64,000 nt of DNA from Prorocentrum cordatum (GCA_963575745.1 CAUYUJ010017904.1:677961-741960), one strand, 5' to 3'; shown: positions 49,924-59,409, counted from the stretch's first letter. The notes: generated by a model from the letters alone, not told the origin. Program-made: numbers and translations.

Positions 49924-50107
49924 ATGTGGGCTCAACCACGCGCAGAGGGGGGTTGGGGGAGGGGGGAGGGCTTCTTAGGAGCACCCCTGCTTCTCAGAGG
50001 GCGCGGGCCTTATCCATAGATGCAAGGCTGGCGCCTTCTAAGGAGCAGCCTCCTTCTAAGAAGCCCTCCCCCCTCCTTCCACCCCTTTTTGCGCACCGCC
50101 AATTGGC
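49924..50107 (+). mobile_element. Foldback family E, copy 4
   Basis: CAACCACGCGCAGAGGGGGG, GGGGGAGGGGGGAGGGC, TTCTTAGGAGCACCCCTGC and TCTCAGAGGGCGCGGGCC are mirrored by TGGCGCCTTCTAAGGAGC, CTCCTTCTAAGAAGCCC, TCCCCCCTCC and TTTTTGCGCACCGCC. It is bracketed by copies of TTGGCGTCCCCAGGCCTCC. Confidence 0.85.
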
Positions 50108-50115
50108 GTCCCCAG

Positions 50116-50240
50116 GCCTCCAAAAATAATCTGGGGACGTTGTTTCGATTCTGCTTGGGTTCTTTTTTCAATGTCTGTGGGATTTTTGTTGTTCCGTGTT
50201 TCGTCCCAGATTCGCCTGCAGGAGGACATGCCCGATCTAA
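50116..50240 (+). mobile_element. MITE family A, copy 6 (left-truncated)
   Basis: AATAATCTGGGGACGTTG to CGCCTGCAGGAGGACATG then CCCGATCTAA. The left TIR is missing; the boundary falls exactly after the GGCGTCCCCAGGCCTCC repeat. Confidence 0.75.
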
Positions 50241-50244
50241 TTCC

Positions 50245-50460
50245 AGATGGGGTCGGAGGATCGCGCCGCATCGCAGGTGCGTCGCCGATGAGTCTCGATG
50301 TGCAGCCGACTTGGTTCACGTCGAAGTCGCCGATGCATCGCCGACGGCGCCGATGCATCGCCGATGCATCGCCGATGAATCGCCAATGAATCGCCGATGT
50401 ATCGCCGATGTATCGGTGATGCAGCGCGAATCTCCGACCCCACCTATTTCGACCCCATCT
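50245..50460 (+). mobile_element. TIR family L, copy 2, with CATCGCCGATG satellite core
   Basis: AGATGGGGTCGGAGGATCGC at the left and TCTCCGACCCCACCT then TTCGACCCCATCT at the right are inverted. The centre expands into GATGCATCGCCGATGCATCG-type units. It starts five bases after the end of the A element. Confidence 0.85.
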
Positions 50461-50667
50461 AGGAGGCCTCTGGCGTCACCACCCCCTCTTGACCAATTGC
50501 CTGGGGTCCTAGCCATTTCAGACCCCCCCGGTCACCTCCAAGCCCAGCGGGCGAGGGAGGCACCGCCGTGGCAGCCCTCTTCACGTTCGTGTTCGCGATG
50601 CCGCTCTACTGGGTCTGGGAGGCGCCTTTGGGGCGGGGGGGAATCCCGGCATAGGCTTCGGCGGACT

Positions 50668-50795
50668 ATTCCGGAGCGCTCGGGAGCGCTCTGGAACTGG
50701 CACGGCCAGACCTCTTCCAGATCCGCGGGATCTCAGAGATCCCCCATGTGTCCCAGCCCGATGTTGTGCGGGTCCTGGTTTCGTCTTCGGGAGGT
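50668..50795 (+). mobile_element. Family K, copy 3 (degenerate)
   Basis: TTCCGGAGCGCTCGGGAGCG, CCTCTTCCAGATCCGCGGG, ATCTCAGAGATCCCCCATG and GGTCCTGGTTTCGTCTTC. The central GCCGCGGCGCCC block is replaced. Positions 50461-50667 show no recognised feature. Confidence 0.6.
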
Positions 50796-51512
50796 GTGTA
50801 GGATCGGATTTGCGACGGACAGACGAGCGTCGAATTACATATCTCAGTCAGCGTGGACCCCCTGACAGTGTGCGTTCTAGCAGAATTTGCTGCGGGTTCC
50901 CAAGCAGAGTGCATGTGCGTTCTAGTATTTTATGCGAGCGCAATATATGTGGAGCACTTTCTGTGGTGCAATTATTCAGGCGCACCCTATGTGGTTCATT
51001 CGGTGTGATGCAATTGACTTTTACTCTCTCACGCGCGACCACCTCCCGTGTTCGCACAATCATCCCACCCTGAGAATTTCCCAGCGCGTCTCGCAGGGCG
51101 CGCTGGCGCGCGAGCACATCAGTGCAAGTCGGTGACTCGGGCGGGCGCGGTATCACGGTTGTGTCGACAGCGGCAGACGCGATAATGATATTAGCGATGT
51201 TGGCGACTATGGTGACAATGACGACGGCAAGGGCAATGATGGAGCCGGCGATGATCACGCGATGATGGTGTACATGCGCGGCCGACGCGCGCGAGTGGCC
51301 CGCAGGGTGTCATTTGACTGGGATCGCCTCCCCCCAGCACGCGCGCGAGAGGCCCATTTGGTCTCAGTTGATCTAACTATTGAGCAATGTCCCGTTTCTT
51401 TTCGTATGTGCCAGATTGCGATAGCAGGTTTCTCTTGACAGTTCTTGCTGCGTGACCATTGGCTTCTATATGTGTTTGGGGCCCTCGGTTTTGACATCCT
51501 TACGGATCAAAA
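50796..51512 (+). other. Spacer with GTGGTGCAAT words
   Basis: Balanced composition. TATATGTGGAGCAC, TGTGGTGCAATTATTC and TGATGCAATTG words (50945-51015) belong to the minisatellite better seen at 52270-52410. A TGGTGACAATGACGACGG-like patch lies at 51208-51232. Confidence 0.4.
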
Positions 51513-51697
51513 TGCTGGGTAGTCGAAGGCCAGACTGTCAGACTGGATTGGGCCCCAAGGGCCAATCTGGCCTGGCCAAACTGGATGATTTGAGTTATTC
51601 GCCAGACTGGATTCGCGTTGGCTCCCTCGCCAGATTGCCCCCGTTTGCCAGATAGGGCCTGCCAGATTGGCGCCAGATTGGTTTCGACTACCCAGCA
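51513..51697 (+). mobile_element. TIR element U with CCAGATTGG core
   Basis: The ends TGCTGGGTAGTCGAA and TTCGACTACCCAGCA are perfect 15-bp inverted repeats. Between them are seven or more CCAGACTGG, CCAGATTGC or CCAATCTGGCC words, an imperfect palindromic minisatellite. Single copy in the window. Confidence 0.85.
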
Positions 51698-51714
51698 ATG
51701 GTTCTTTAATGATG

Positions 51715-52110
51715 TCGGCACGCGCGCGCGAGGACGCACGCGTTTGCACTCCATCTCATTTATTGCAGGGGATTATTGCGACAGCACGCGCGCAACAAAA
51801 AAACGTTCGACTGATTCCGACATGCGCGCGAGGGGCGCGTTTGATCGCATTTATGATCGTGTTCCGAAGCGGGTTTCCTTTGGCATCGGAGTTAACAATT
51901 GCGCGAGTGCAGGTTTTTTTGAATCAGAATCGTTGCGATACCATTGGTTGTTGTTTGTTTTTGGACATCCGACTTCGACATCCCAGCGACAATTACGGTG
52001 TTTGACGAACATCCCGATGTGCGTGCGACGACGCGCGCGTGTGCATTTGTGTTTGTTGCATGGAGTTCTTGAAACAAATGTTCGGGAATGAGGAATTGCG
52101 CGCGCGCTGT
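51715..52110 (+). repeat. Repeat family V, copies 1 and 2
   Basis: GTCGGCACGCGCGCGCGAGG, TTTGCACTCCATCTCATTTA and TTGCAGGGGATTATTGCGAC, then a related second unit with TGCGTGCGACGACGCGCGCG and TGCATTTGTGTTTGTTGCA. The same layout occurs at 53285-53755. Confidence 0.65.
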
Positions 52111-52269
52111 ATCTGTTGCAACGGATGAAAGGAGGGGTCGATACAGTTCTTGGTTGGGATCTAATGACTTCACGTTTCGAATGGACGATGGGGCAGGCGC
52201 CTACGTACATTGCACCCCCAGGTGGAATTGTCAATATTTCGGGGGGGGGGGCGGTCGATCAGAATTCCG

Positions 52270-52412
52270 CCTTCGAGAGAATTCGATATGGCGCGATCTT
52301 CGTGGTGCAATATTCGTAGTGCGATTCATGGTGTGCCACGTGTGTTGTTCAATAGTTGTTGTGCTACGTGGTGCAAAATATGTTGTGCAATTAATTTCTG
52401 TTCGCAGTGAGT
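52270..52412 (+). repeat. GTGGTGCAATATTC minisatellite
   Basis: Units such as TTCGTGGTGCAATATTCGTA, GTGCGATTCATGGTGTG and TACGTGGTGCAAAATATG. The reverse complement forms the array at 62425-62570. Positions 52111-52269 show no recognised feature. Confidence 0.75.
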
Positions 52413-52514
52413 TGTCCACTCCACTGCTCGCGCAAACATCCCACCCACCCACCCGCAACTTGGTTTGCACAATCTCTTAAGACCGTGACGGTGGGTACCA
52501 CATGGCACTTGGCA

Positions 52515-53280
52515 ATAACAGCGACGCCGACGACGACAGCGACAACGACGATGACGACGCCGCCGACAACGACTATGACGACACCGACGACGTCTCCAAC
52601 GACTTCGACGACGCCGACAACGACGACGTCGACGCCGACACCGACGACGACGACACCGACGCCGACGACGACGACGATGACAACGACGACGACGATGACG
52701 ACGACGATAACGACGACACCGACGACGACGACGTCAACGACGACGACGACGACGATGACGCCGACGACGACGACGGCGGCGACGACGACGACGCCGACGT
52801 CGACGACGACGAAGACGACAACGGCGCCGACGCCGACCTCGACGACGAAGACGACGACGTCGCCAACGAAGACAACGAGGAAGGGGGGAGGACGACGACG
52901 GCGACAACGACGACAACGACGAGGGAGGAGGGAGGACGGCGACGACGCGAACAACGAAGAAGGAGGAAGGACGGCGACGCCGACGACGGCACCGACGAGG
53001 GAGGAGGGAAGACGACGACGACGACAACGACGACGACGACGACGACGGCGACGAAATAGGAGGGACGACGACGAGACGCCGACGACGGACGACGACGACG
53101 ACGAGGGAGGAGGAGGAAGGACGACCACGGCGACAACGACGACGGAAACGACCACGACGCAAAAGAGGACGACGCCGACGAACACGAGGAAAGACAGAGG
53201 ACGACGTAGGCGACGACGACGACGACGACAACGACGCGGCAGGAGGGAGGACGGCGACGACGACGACGACGCTTCAAGAG
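52515..53280 (+). repeat. Large GAC array
   Basis: About 760 bp of GACGACGAC with ACGCCGACG, GACAACGAC and GGAGGGAGGACGACG interruptions. The 443-residue Thr/Arg-rich, 185-residue Asp-rich and 429-residue Val-rich frames are all products of the array. Confidence 0.95.
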
Positions 53281-53284
53281 CGCG

Positions 53285-53755
53285 CGCGCACGCTTTTGTT
53301 GAACATCCGTGTTGCGAAACCTTGTGTTTTTGTAGTTTCATTGGGCACACGATTTTGAAATCCTTCCGAAACCGATGGGTTTTGAAGGTTTTCGGCATAC
53401 GCGCGCGACGACGCGCGCGTCTGCACTTCGTCCCATTTTTTGCAGGGGATTTTCGCGACGGCACACGCGCAAGGGCGTTCGACATGAGCGCGCGCGAAGC
53501 CCGTTTGGTAGCATTTTGTGAAAATTTTGAAACACCTATGGTTTCCGTAAGATTTCGCAAGAGCTTTCGCGGAAGTTTTTTAGCAACTCTGTGTTGCGAA
53601 ACCTTGTGTTTTTGTATGTGTTTTGGAAACTCGATTGCGAAATCTTTCCCGCACCGAAGGTTTCTGAAGGATTTCGGCATGCGCGCGCGACGACGCGCGC
53701 GTGTGCACTTCGTCCCGTTTTTTGCAAAGGATTCGTGAAAACAAGTGCTATGTTA
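53285..53755 (+). repeat. Repeat family V, tandem copies 3 and 4
   Basis: GTTGCGAAACCTTGTGTTTT occurs at 53306 and 53592, 286 bp apart. Each is followed by a GAAATCCTTCC or GAAATCTTTCC word, TTCGGCATACGCGCGCGACG (or TTCGGCATGCGCGCGCGACG) and a CACTTCGTCCC...TTTTTTGCA segment. The CGCGCGCGACGACGCGCGCG core is a 20-bp perfect palindrome. Confidence 0.85.
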
Positions 53756-53930
53756 GAACAAAGCATGTCGCTGCGTTTTTTACTCGGGAGCCTCAGGGGG
53801 GAAACCCGCCTAGCTGGGATGGTACGATTTCATTTTTAGGATGGACGCGTGTGCAATATTTATTTATTTACATATATATATATATATCATATATCATATG
53901 TGTATATATATAGAAAATCATATTATCCCA
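53756..53930 (+). repeat. TATATA-rich tract
   Basis: TTTACATATATATATATATA then CATATATCATATGTG, within otherwise GC-rich DNA. No promoter claim is made. Confidence 0.7.
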
Positions 53931-54029
53931 GGGGGAACCGATAAGTCCGGGGGGGGTATGACAGATTTTTTTCTTTGAGAGGAGACTCTATGCGGTGTGC
54001 TCAACGCGGTGCATTTTATGCGTGGCGGC

Positions 54030-54258
54030 GACGGGGCGGCGGCGGCGACAAGATAGCCGCTGGACAGACCGTCAGGCCCAGACGACGGGCGTCGCCGAGG
54101 CGGCGACGGCGACAACACGGCCGCCACACCGATCATCAGGCACAGACGACGGGCGGCGACGGGGCGGCGACGGCGACAACGCATGGCTCAGACGACGGGC
54201 GGCGACAGGGATGCGACGGCGACAACGTAGCCGCCAAAACGACTATCAGGCCCTAGCG
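54030..54258 (+). repeat. GACGACGGGCGGCGACGG tandem repeat
   Basis: Four diverged units of 50-70 bp containing GACGACGGGCG, GGCGACGGCGACAAC and a GCCGCC...ATCAGGC segment, at about 54030, 54092, 54154 and 54192. Confidence 0.75.
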
Positions 54259-54647
54259 TCAAGCCCACTTCCTTAGCATGTCTGTAAGAACCCTTAGGTG
54301 CTAGCAATGTGTGGGGAATGTGAAACAGATATTTCTTTTGAATCTCGGTCAGGAAACACACCTGGAGAGGGCCGTGGAGTAGGGTTATATGTAATTGCTG
54401 CCCCCAAGCAATTGAGCACGGATAGACGGTGGACAACACCCGACAGCAGTTCTCATTCATTTTGAACACGGTTCGTTTTGTTTTGTCTCCGCGAACCTTG
54501 ACAATTCCGTAGAGGAAGCTGGTGCCCAGCAGTGGCCGTTGTCGGTTGTGGATAACGTTTGTTGTCGGGTTTCGTTGCGCTCATTGTCGTGTCCACAACG
54601 GGCGTGCCATAGGGGTGGGAGGACAGAAAAGCGACACCACCCCTTCA
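54259..54647 (+). other. Unique spacer
   Basis: Balanced composition. A 141-residue minus-strand frame overlaps it but mainly reads family L sequence. No exon recognised. Confidence 0.35.
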
Positions 54648-54795
54648 GGGGTGCCATCGGTGCGTCTCGATGTGGAGCTCGATTTCCTCCACACTGACGT
54701 CGCCGATGCATGGTCGACGTTGCCCGTGCATCGGGGATGCCGTTGGCGATGCGGCGGGACCCTCCCACCATATCCTCTCGGACCCCCTCGTCTCG
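54648..54795 (-). mobile_element. TIR family L, reverse-oriented copy
   Basis: On the minus strand: GGGTCCGAGAGGATATGG, GGGTCCCGCCGCATCGCC, CATCCCCGATGCACGGG, CATGCATCGGCGACG and CTCCACATCGAGACGCACCG follow the order of family L (50245). The right TIR is not clear. Confidence 0.6.
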
Positions 54796-54914
54796 GATTT
54801 CAATTGCGGGGGCAGAGGGATGTCGAACTCGGGTTCGCGGAGTATGCAGGGCTCTAGGTTTCCGCCCCATTCGGGGCCACAAGCTTGCAGGTTCCAGCCC
54901 ACGGGGGCGGGCGA

Positions 54915-55189
54915 TGAGCTAGGGCACTGGATGAGTTAGGGCACCGGATGAGCTAGGGCACCGGATGAGGTAGTCACAGGATGAGTTTCGCACCCGATGA
55001 ATTCGGGCGCTTGGATGAGTTACGACACCGACTGATTTCAGCGCTGGATGAGGTAGTTCATCGGGTGAGTCAGTCACCGGATGAGTTAGGCAACGGATGA
55101 GTTAGTGTTTCGGATTAGTTTGGCGCCGGATGAATTTGGCACCAGAGGAGTTAGGGCTCTGGATGAGTTTGGCGCCCCGATGAGTTATC
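54915..55189 (+). repeat. GGATGAGTTAGGGCACC satellite, left part
   Basis: Units of 16-20 bp such as GATGAGCTAGGGCACTGGAT, GATGAGTTAGGGCACCGGAT and GATGAGGTAGTCACAGGATG. The array resumes at 55965. Confidence 0.9.
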
Positions 55190-55356
55190 GGGGGTGGACA
55201 GAACCTCCACCCTTACACGTCGATTAGTGAATTGTCCGTTTTCTGTTCTCGAGAGGACGCCGCAGCCGTCGTTGTCCAAGCTTGCGCCCGCCAGGTTTGG
55301 GCCCGAGGTCGTTTCCACTAAGTCACGTTTTACTAAAGGGGGTTCTGTCCATCCCC
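55190..55356 (+). mobile_element. TIR family R, copy 2, inserted in the satellite
   Basis: GGGGGTGGACAGAACCTCC at the left and GGGGGTTCTGTCCATCCCC at the right are inverted over 19 bp with one mismatch. The interior ACACGTCGATTAGTGAATTG, CGCAGCCGTCGTTGTCC and CACGTTTTACTAAAGG matches the other copies. Satellite units border it on the left. Confidence 0.9.
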
Positions 55357-55399
55357 GAATTTAGGCACTGGATGCTGGATGAGTTCGGCTCGGATGTTG

Positions 55400-55955
55400 T
55401 CAAAGCCAACGTTGGAGATCGTTGTTTCAAGAAGCTATCATGAAGTGCTTTATGGGTGCGTTTCGAGGCAGAAGAGAGGTCATAATTTGCTTGACTGTAA
55501 AACGGTTCATAGTCAAGCACATGTTGAGTTATTATTGTTTTCTTGATGGGTGCGTTTTAAGGCGACGTTCGGGGTTTTCTGCCTCTCGACGTTCTGCTGG
55601 AGGGCTTCTCGCAGGTATCCTGAGGCAGATGGGTGGGCAGAATTTGCTTGACTACCAAACGATTTGTAGTCAAGCAAATTTCGAGCTCCTTTCGAGGCAT
55701 TGTTGGACGCTTTGAAGGTCACGTTCTGGGGGGTTTCATGGGGTCTGGGGCAGATGGGGGGGCTGGAATTTGCTTGACTACAAGACGTGTTGTGGTCAAG
55801 CAAATTTAGAATTACTTTGGGGTTATCTGTGGATGTCTTTCCAGGCGACGTTGGGAGCTCGCTGCTGTTGGAGGGTTTCGTGGGGGTATCCTGGGGAAGA
55901 TAGGGGTGACAATCTGCTTGACTGCAAAAGGGTTTGAAGTCAAGCATTTTCGGGC
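55400..55955 (+). repeat. Tandem array of hairpin-bearing units (about 130-160 bp)
   Basis: Four units each contain an AT-rich hairpin whose arms read TTGCTTGACTAC and GTAGTCAAGCAA. Hairpins are at about 55484-55523, 55642-55682, 55769-55808 and 55912-55950. Loops differ (CAAACGATTT, AAGACGTGTT). Between hairpins lie GACGTT, TGGAGGGTTTCGTGG-like and GGGGCAGATGGG words. The array sits inside the GGATGAGTTAGGG satellite. Confidence 0.85.
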
Positions 55956-55964
55956 ACGTCCGTC

Positions 55965-56560
55965 AAGATGCTGGATGAGTGAGGTTGGATGAATTTGGGG
56001 TATCGATGAGTGGCGGAGTGGATGAATTCGGCACTGGATGAGTGAGGGTATTGGATGAGTTACAGGGCGGAAGAGTTCGGATACCGGAAGACTTAGGGCA
56101 CTGGGTGAGGCAGGGCACCGGATGAGTTCGTAAACGATGAGTTTGCCACTGGATGCGTTAGGGCACGGGAAATTGTAAGGCACCCGGTGAGTGAGGACAC
56201 CAGGTGAGTTAGGGCATGAATGAGTTAGGCAATTGGATGAATTAGTGACCGGGAATGGCACAGGGCACCGCATGAGTTTGTCACCGCGTATTAGTTTGGC
56301 ACCAGATGAGTTAGGGCATCGAGTGAGTTAGTTTCCGGATGAGTTTGACCGAATGAGGTAGGTCATGAGTGATTTAGTCAGGCACCGGATAAGTCAGTTA
56401 CCAGATGAGTTTGACCAGATTGATTAGCCACCGGATGAGATAGGCATCGGATGAATTACAACCAAGATGAGATAGACACCAGATGAGTTAGGCGCGGATG
56501 AGTAGGCATAGGATGAGTTTGACCCGATGAATTTGACCAGATGAGTTCAGCATTGGATGC
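55965..56560 (+). repeat. GGATGAGTTAGGGCACC satellite, right part
   Basis: About 30 degenerate units such as GGATGAGTTACAGGGCGG, GATGAGTTCGTAAACGATGA and GATGAGTTTGACCCGATGA. Confidence 0.9.
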
Positions 56561-56579
56561 ATCAGCCTGTTTTCTCAGT

Positions 56580-56900
56580 GCGGATCTTTGGTGAGGAAAA
56601 TGTAGTAAGAGATCTTCAAGATGGAGCTCTCGGTAAGGAATCATTATGCTGGAATTATTGGTCCTGACTTATAGTAAGGAATGCTTATCTGGGCAGCTTT
56701 CGTAAGGAATCGAGAGTAAGGTCTTTAAAACATAAGGACGTATGATTGAACACTTCGTAGTAGGGAGGGAGACGATAAGAAATCCTCATCAATGAGTGTT
56801 TAGTCATGGATCCTTACTCTGGCAGCCTTAACAATGATCCCACAGTAAGGAGTTCTCAGTATTGAATCCTGTGAATCTCATTGAGGAATCCATCGTAAGG
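56580..56900 (+). repeat. GTAAGGAATC minisatellite
   Basis: Degenerate AGTAAGGAAT words (GGTAAGGAATCATTATG, AGTAAGGAATGCTTATC, GTAAGGAATCGAGAGTAAGG) spaced 20-45 bp apart, with a few inverted GGATCCTTACTC copies. Confidence 0.7.
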
Positions 56901-56989
56901 GATCCGCACTCAGGGAGTAGGATGTGGAAAGTCAGGAGGTCGTGCAATAGTTGGCGGATGAGGCGCAGGAGGATAAGGAGGACACGAAA

Positions 56990-57300
56990 TCTTATCTACG
57001 CTCGGTCCCCTCCTCAAGCGATGGAAGATGAGGAAGATGAGGAGGACCAGGAGATGAGGATGAGGAGAGGAGGAAGATGAGGAGGATGAGGCAGACGAGG
57101 AGGATCAGGACGAGGAGGATGAGGATAGGGTGGATGAGGACAAAGCACCAATCGAAGGGGATCGGGGATCAGGGAGAGGAAGATGACGATAATGAGGGGA
57201 TGAGGGGACGGAGGTGGTAAACAATTACGGGGGTGGAAGGGGGAGGGAGTAGGACAAGCGGGAGGAGGACGAGGAGGCGGATGTGGAGGAAGGAGGAGGG
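56990..57300 (+). repeat. GAGGATGAGG purine tract
   Basis: GATGAGGAGGACCAGGAGAT-type units at 57020-57140, followed by GGAGGAGG and GGGGATG runs. Strong strand asymmetry. Confidence 0.75.
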
Positions 57301-57337
57301 TGGGCCAAGCTCTGGGGGTGGTCGCTGGGGAGTGGTC

Positions 57338-57348
57338 GTGTGTGTGTG

Positions 57349-57394
<46 letters not shown>
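57338..57394 (+). repeat. GT microsatellite
   Basis: Twenty-seven GT units with one CGTG interruption. Confidence 0.95.
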
Positions 57395-57395
<1 letters not shown>

Positions 57396-58357
57396 CTTGC
57401 CGATTGGCTTTCCTTGCGGTCTTCCTGCTGTCGCTTCTTTTCTTCCCAAGCCCCCGCAAGCGTCAGACCCCGCAGGCCGGTGTCAGCAGGTGGACGTCGG
57501 GCTCCAAGGTCCACCAGCAGCAGAAGCGCGCAAAGGCCCCGGTGCCCTCGTTATCGCAGAGGAGGTGTGCATATGTTTCCGCCGCGGAGGGAGATCTTGA
57601 TCGGGGGAGACGGTCAAGAGGCTGTAATCTGCGCGTCTCGGCGGTCCGTAGGGCACTGGTGACGGGGCGCAGTGCGCAGGGTCGAGGACCATCGATTTCC
57701 GTCGGTTAGCGTCGGGCAGCGCTGAATTGCAAGATCCAGCAAGGTTGACATGGGAGGCTCCCATGTATAGCCTGAGAACAGGATGACCTGGGGACGTTTA
57801 GGGATCGCTGCTGGTCCCCCTCGCACTTCCCCCCCTCGCATTATCAGCCGCCGGGGTCACTGAATGGTGGCTACGACGTGAGCCCGTCAACATATCAAAT
57901 TTGAGACCACTGCCTCCACGCCATGGCCTAATGGGCACGGGCGGACTTCCCAAGTGAGCGCGCACCACTCCAGCGTTCGCTTCGCCTCGCTTCCTCTCCC
58001 TCCCGTCCTGCCCGCTCCTCCTACGATCGAGACGATCGAAATGGATACGGAAACAACAGGTACAAAGTTGAACAGCAGTTCTTGCTCATTCTGCACAGGG
58101 TTCTCTGTCGGCGTGGCGCGGTCGTTGCCCACTTGAGACAGGAGGCCGTCTGCCCATTGGCGGCCGCGGCCGGTTTTGGACAGCGCTTGTTGCTGGTAAT
58201 CGTCCCCATTCTCCCCTCAATTCGGGCGTCCAAATACTACGGGGGGAGGCCTGGAAGTGCTGCCGGCACGAGGCCGGGCGCGGGGAGAGCCGGAGGGCCA
58301 AGGGATCCAGGGGAAGGGGGGCACCAGCCGCCAGAGGGGAGCAGGTCCACTTCTCTG
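57395..58357 (+). other. Unique spacer of about 1 kb
   Basis: Balanced GC-rich sequence with little repetition. Frames of 60-158 residues on both strands lack family features. One of the few places where an unrecognised exon could lie. Confidence 0.35.
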
Positions 58358-58638
58358 TCAAGCAGTGGCGAAGCGTCCTGGCTAGCCTATAGGCCCACCA
58401 AAGAGTGTCCTACATAATGTTATGTGGATCGTGGTCTGCACCAAATGTGATTAGAACATGTTTGGCTGAGACTGCCTCGTTTGAACACATTGGGTTTATG
58501 ATCTATGATCTAAGAATATTGGTTGTCGTTGTTGGTGTTGCTGTTGCGTTGTTGTTAGTGGTGATGCTGTTGCTGTTGTTGCAGTTGTTAGAGCATTGGT
58601 TGGATCTCGAGGAATGCCGGGACGGTCGGTCCCAACTT
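58358..58638 (+). mobile_element. TIR family J, copy 3, with GTTGTTGCT insertion
   Basis: TCAAGCAGTGGCGAAGCGTC plus CTGGC at the left, GCCGGGACGGTCGGTCCC plus AACTTTTTGG at the right. A 75-bp GTTGTTGGTGTTGCTGTTGC-type expansion (58515-58590) lengthens this copy relative to the 206-212 bp copies. Confidence 0.85.
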
Positions 58639-58794
58639 TTTGGGGGGGGGGACTTCAGCTGGCGGGCAGGGGTCGAGGGCACGCCAACATCGATGAAGGC
58701 GCGTGGACTAGCGACGGGTCCCGTCTCCGTGCAAGATCGGCACGCGTCGTCGCCAACGTAGGCGGCGCTGGGGTGCCATCCCCGACGCACGGGT

Positions 58795-58939
58795 CTCGGG
58801 AGACTCTTCATGGGGGGGGGATCCCATGGGGGGATAGGATCCCAGGGGGGGGGGATCCCACAGAATCCCCTGGGGATCCCATGAGGAGGATCCCCTCCTG
58901 CCCCCCCATGGGATCCCCCCCCATGGAGAGTCTCCCGAG
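58795..58939 (+). mobile_element. Foldback element BB with GGATCCC core
   Basis: CTCGGGAGACTCTTCATGGG plus GGGGGATCCCATGG at the left is mirrored by CCATGGGATCCCCCC plus CCATGGAGAGTCTCCCGAG at the right. The centre contains further GGATCCCA and AGGATCCC words. Arms are about 50 bp. Confidence 0.85.
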
Positions 58940-59409
58940 GGTCTGGCGCCCACGCGCCAGGTCCACGGATCTGGCGAGGACGGCGGGGTGGGGGTGGGGG
59001 TGGGCTCGGACCTCGTGGCGGGGGGGGGGAGACCAGGCGGGGGGGCGGGGAGGCGGGGAGGCCACCCAATCCGGAAGGCGGGGAGCGCCAGGAGGACTGG
59101 TGAGAAGGAAGACCAGCTCAAGCTGGACAAAAAACACGCATAAACCTCAATCGTTTTCGACGTCGTCGACCTCCTCCTTCCCCTCCCCCTCCCCCTCCTC
59201 CTCCTCCTCCTCCTCCTCCCCCTCCCCCTCCTCCTCCTCCTCCTCCTCCTCCTCACGGAGGGGGGGGGGGGGGCGGAGACCATCTGGCGAGCGAGCGAGC
59301 CATGGAGCAGGGAGCCGTCCGACGACAGAGCCCGGACCACGGAAACGAGGAACGGAGACGGCCGCGACGAGCAGCGTCGGGATGGCCGCGGCCAGGGGCC
59401 AGGCAAGTC
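58940..59409 (+). repeat. Spacer with CCT array
   Basis: CCT/CCCCT array at 59160-59255, followed by a G run and GCGAGCGAGCGAGCC. No exon recognised. Confidence 0.75.

Noticed and set aside
52391-53738. 443- and 429-residue frames over the GAC array
   Set aside because: Thr/Arg- and Val-rich peptides follow directly from GAC/GTC repeats and from V-family repeats that recur elsewhere as non-coding DNA.
55400-55955. Hairpin array considered as CRISPR or as a tRNA-like cluster
   Set aside because: Spacers are related to each other rather than unique, hairpins lack cloverleaf features, and no associated genes are seen.
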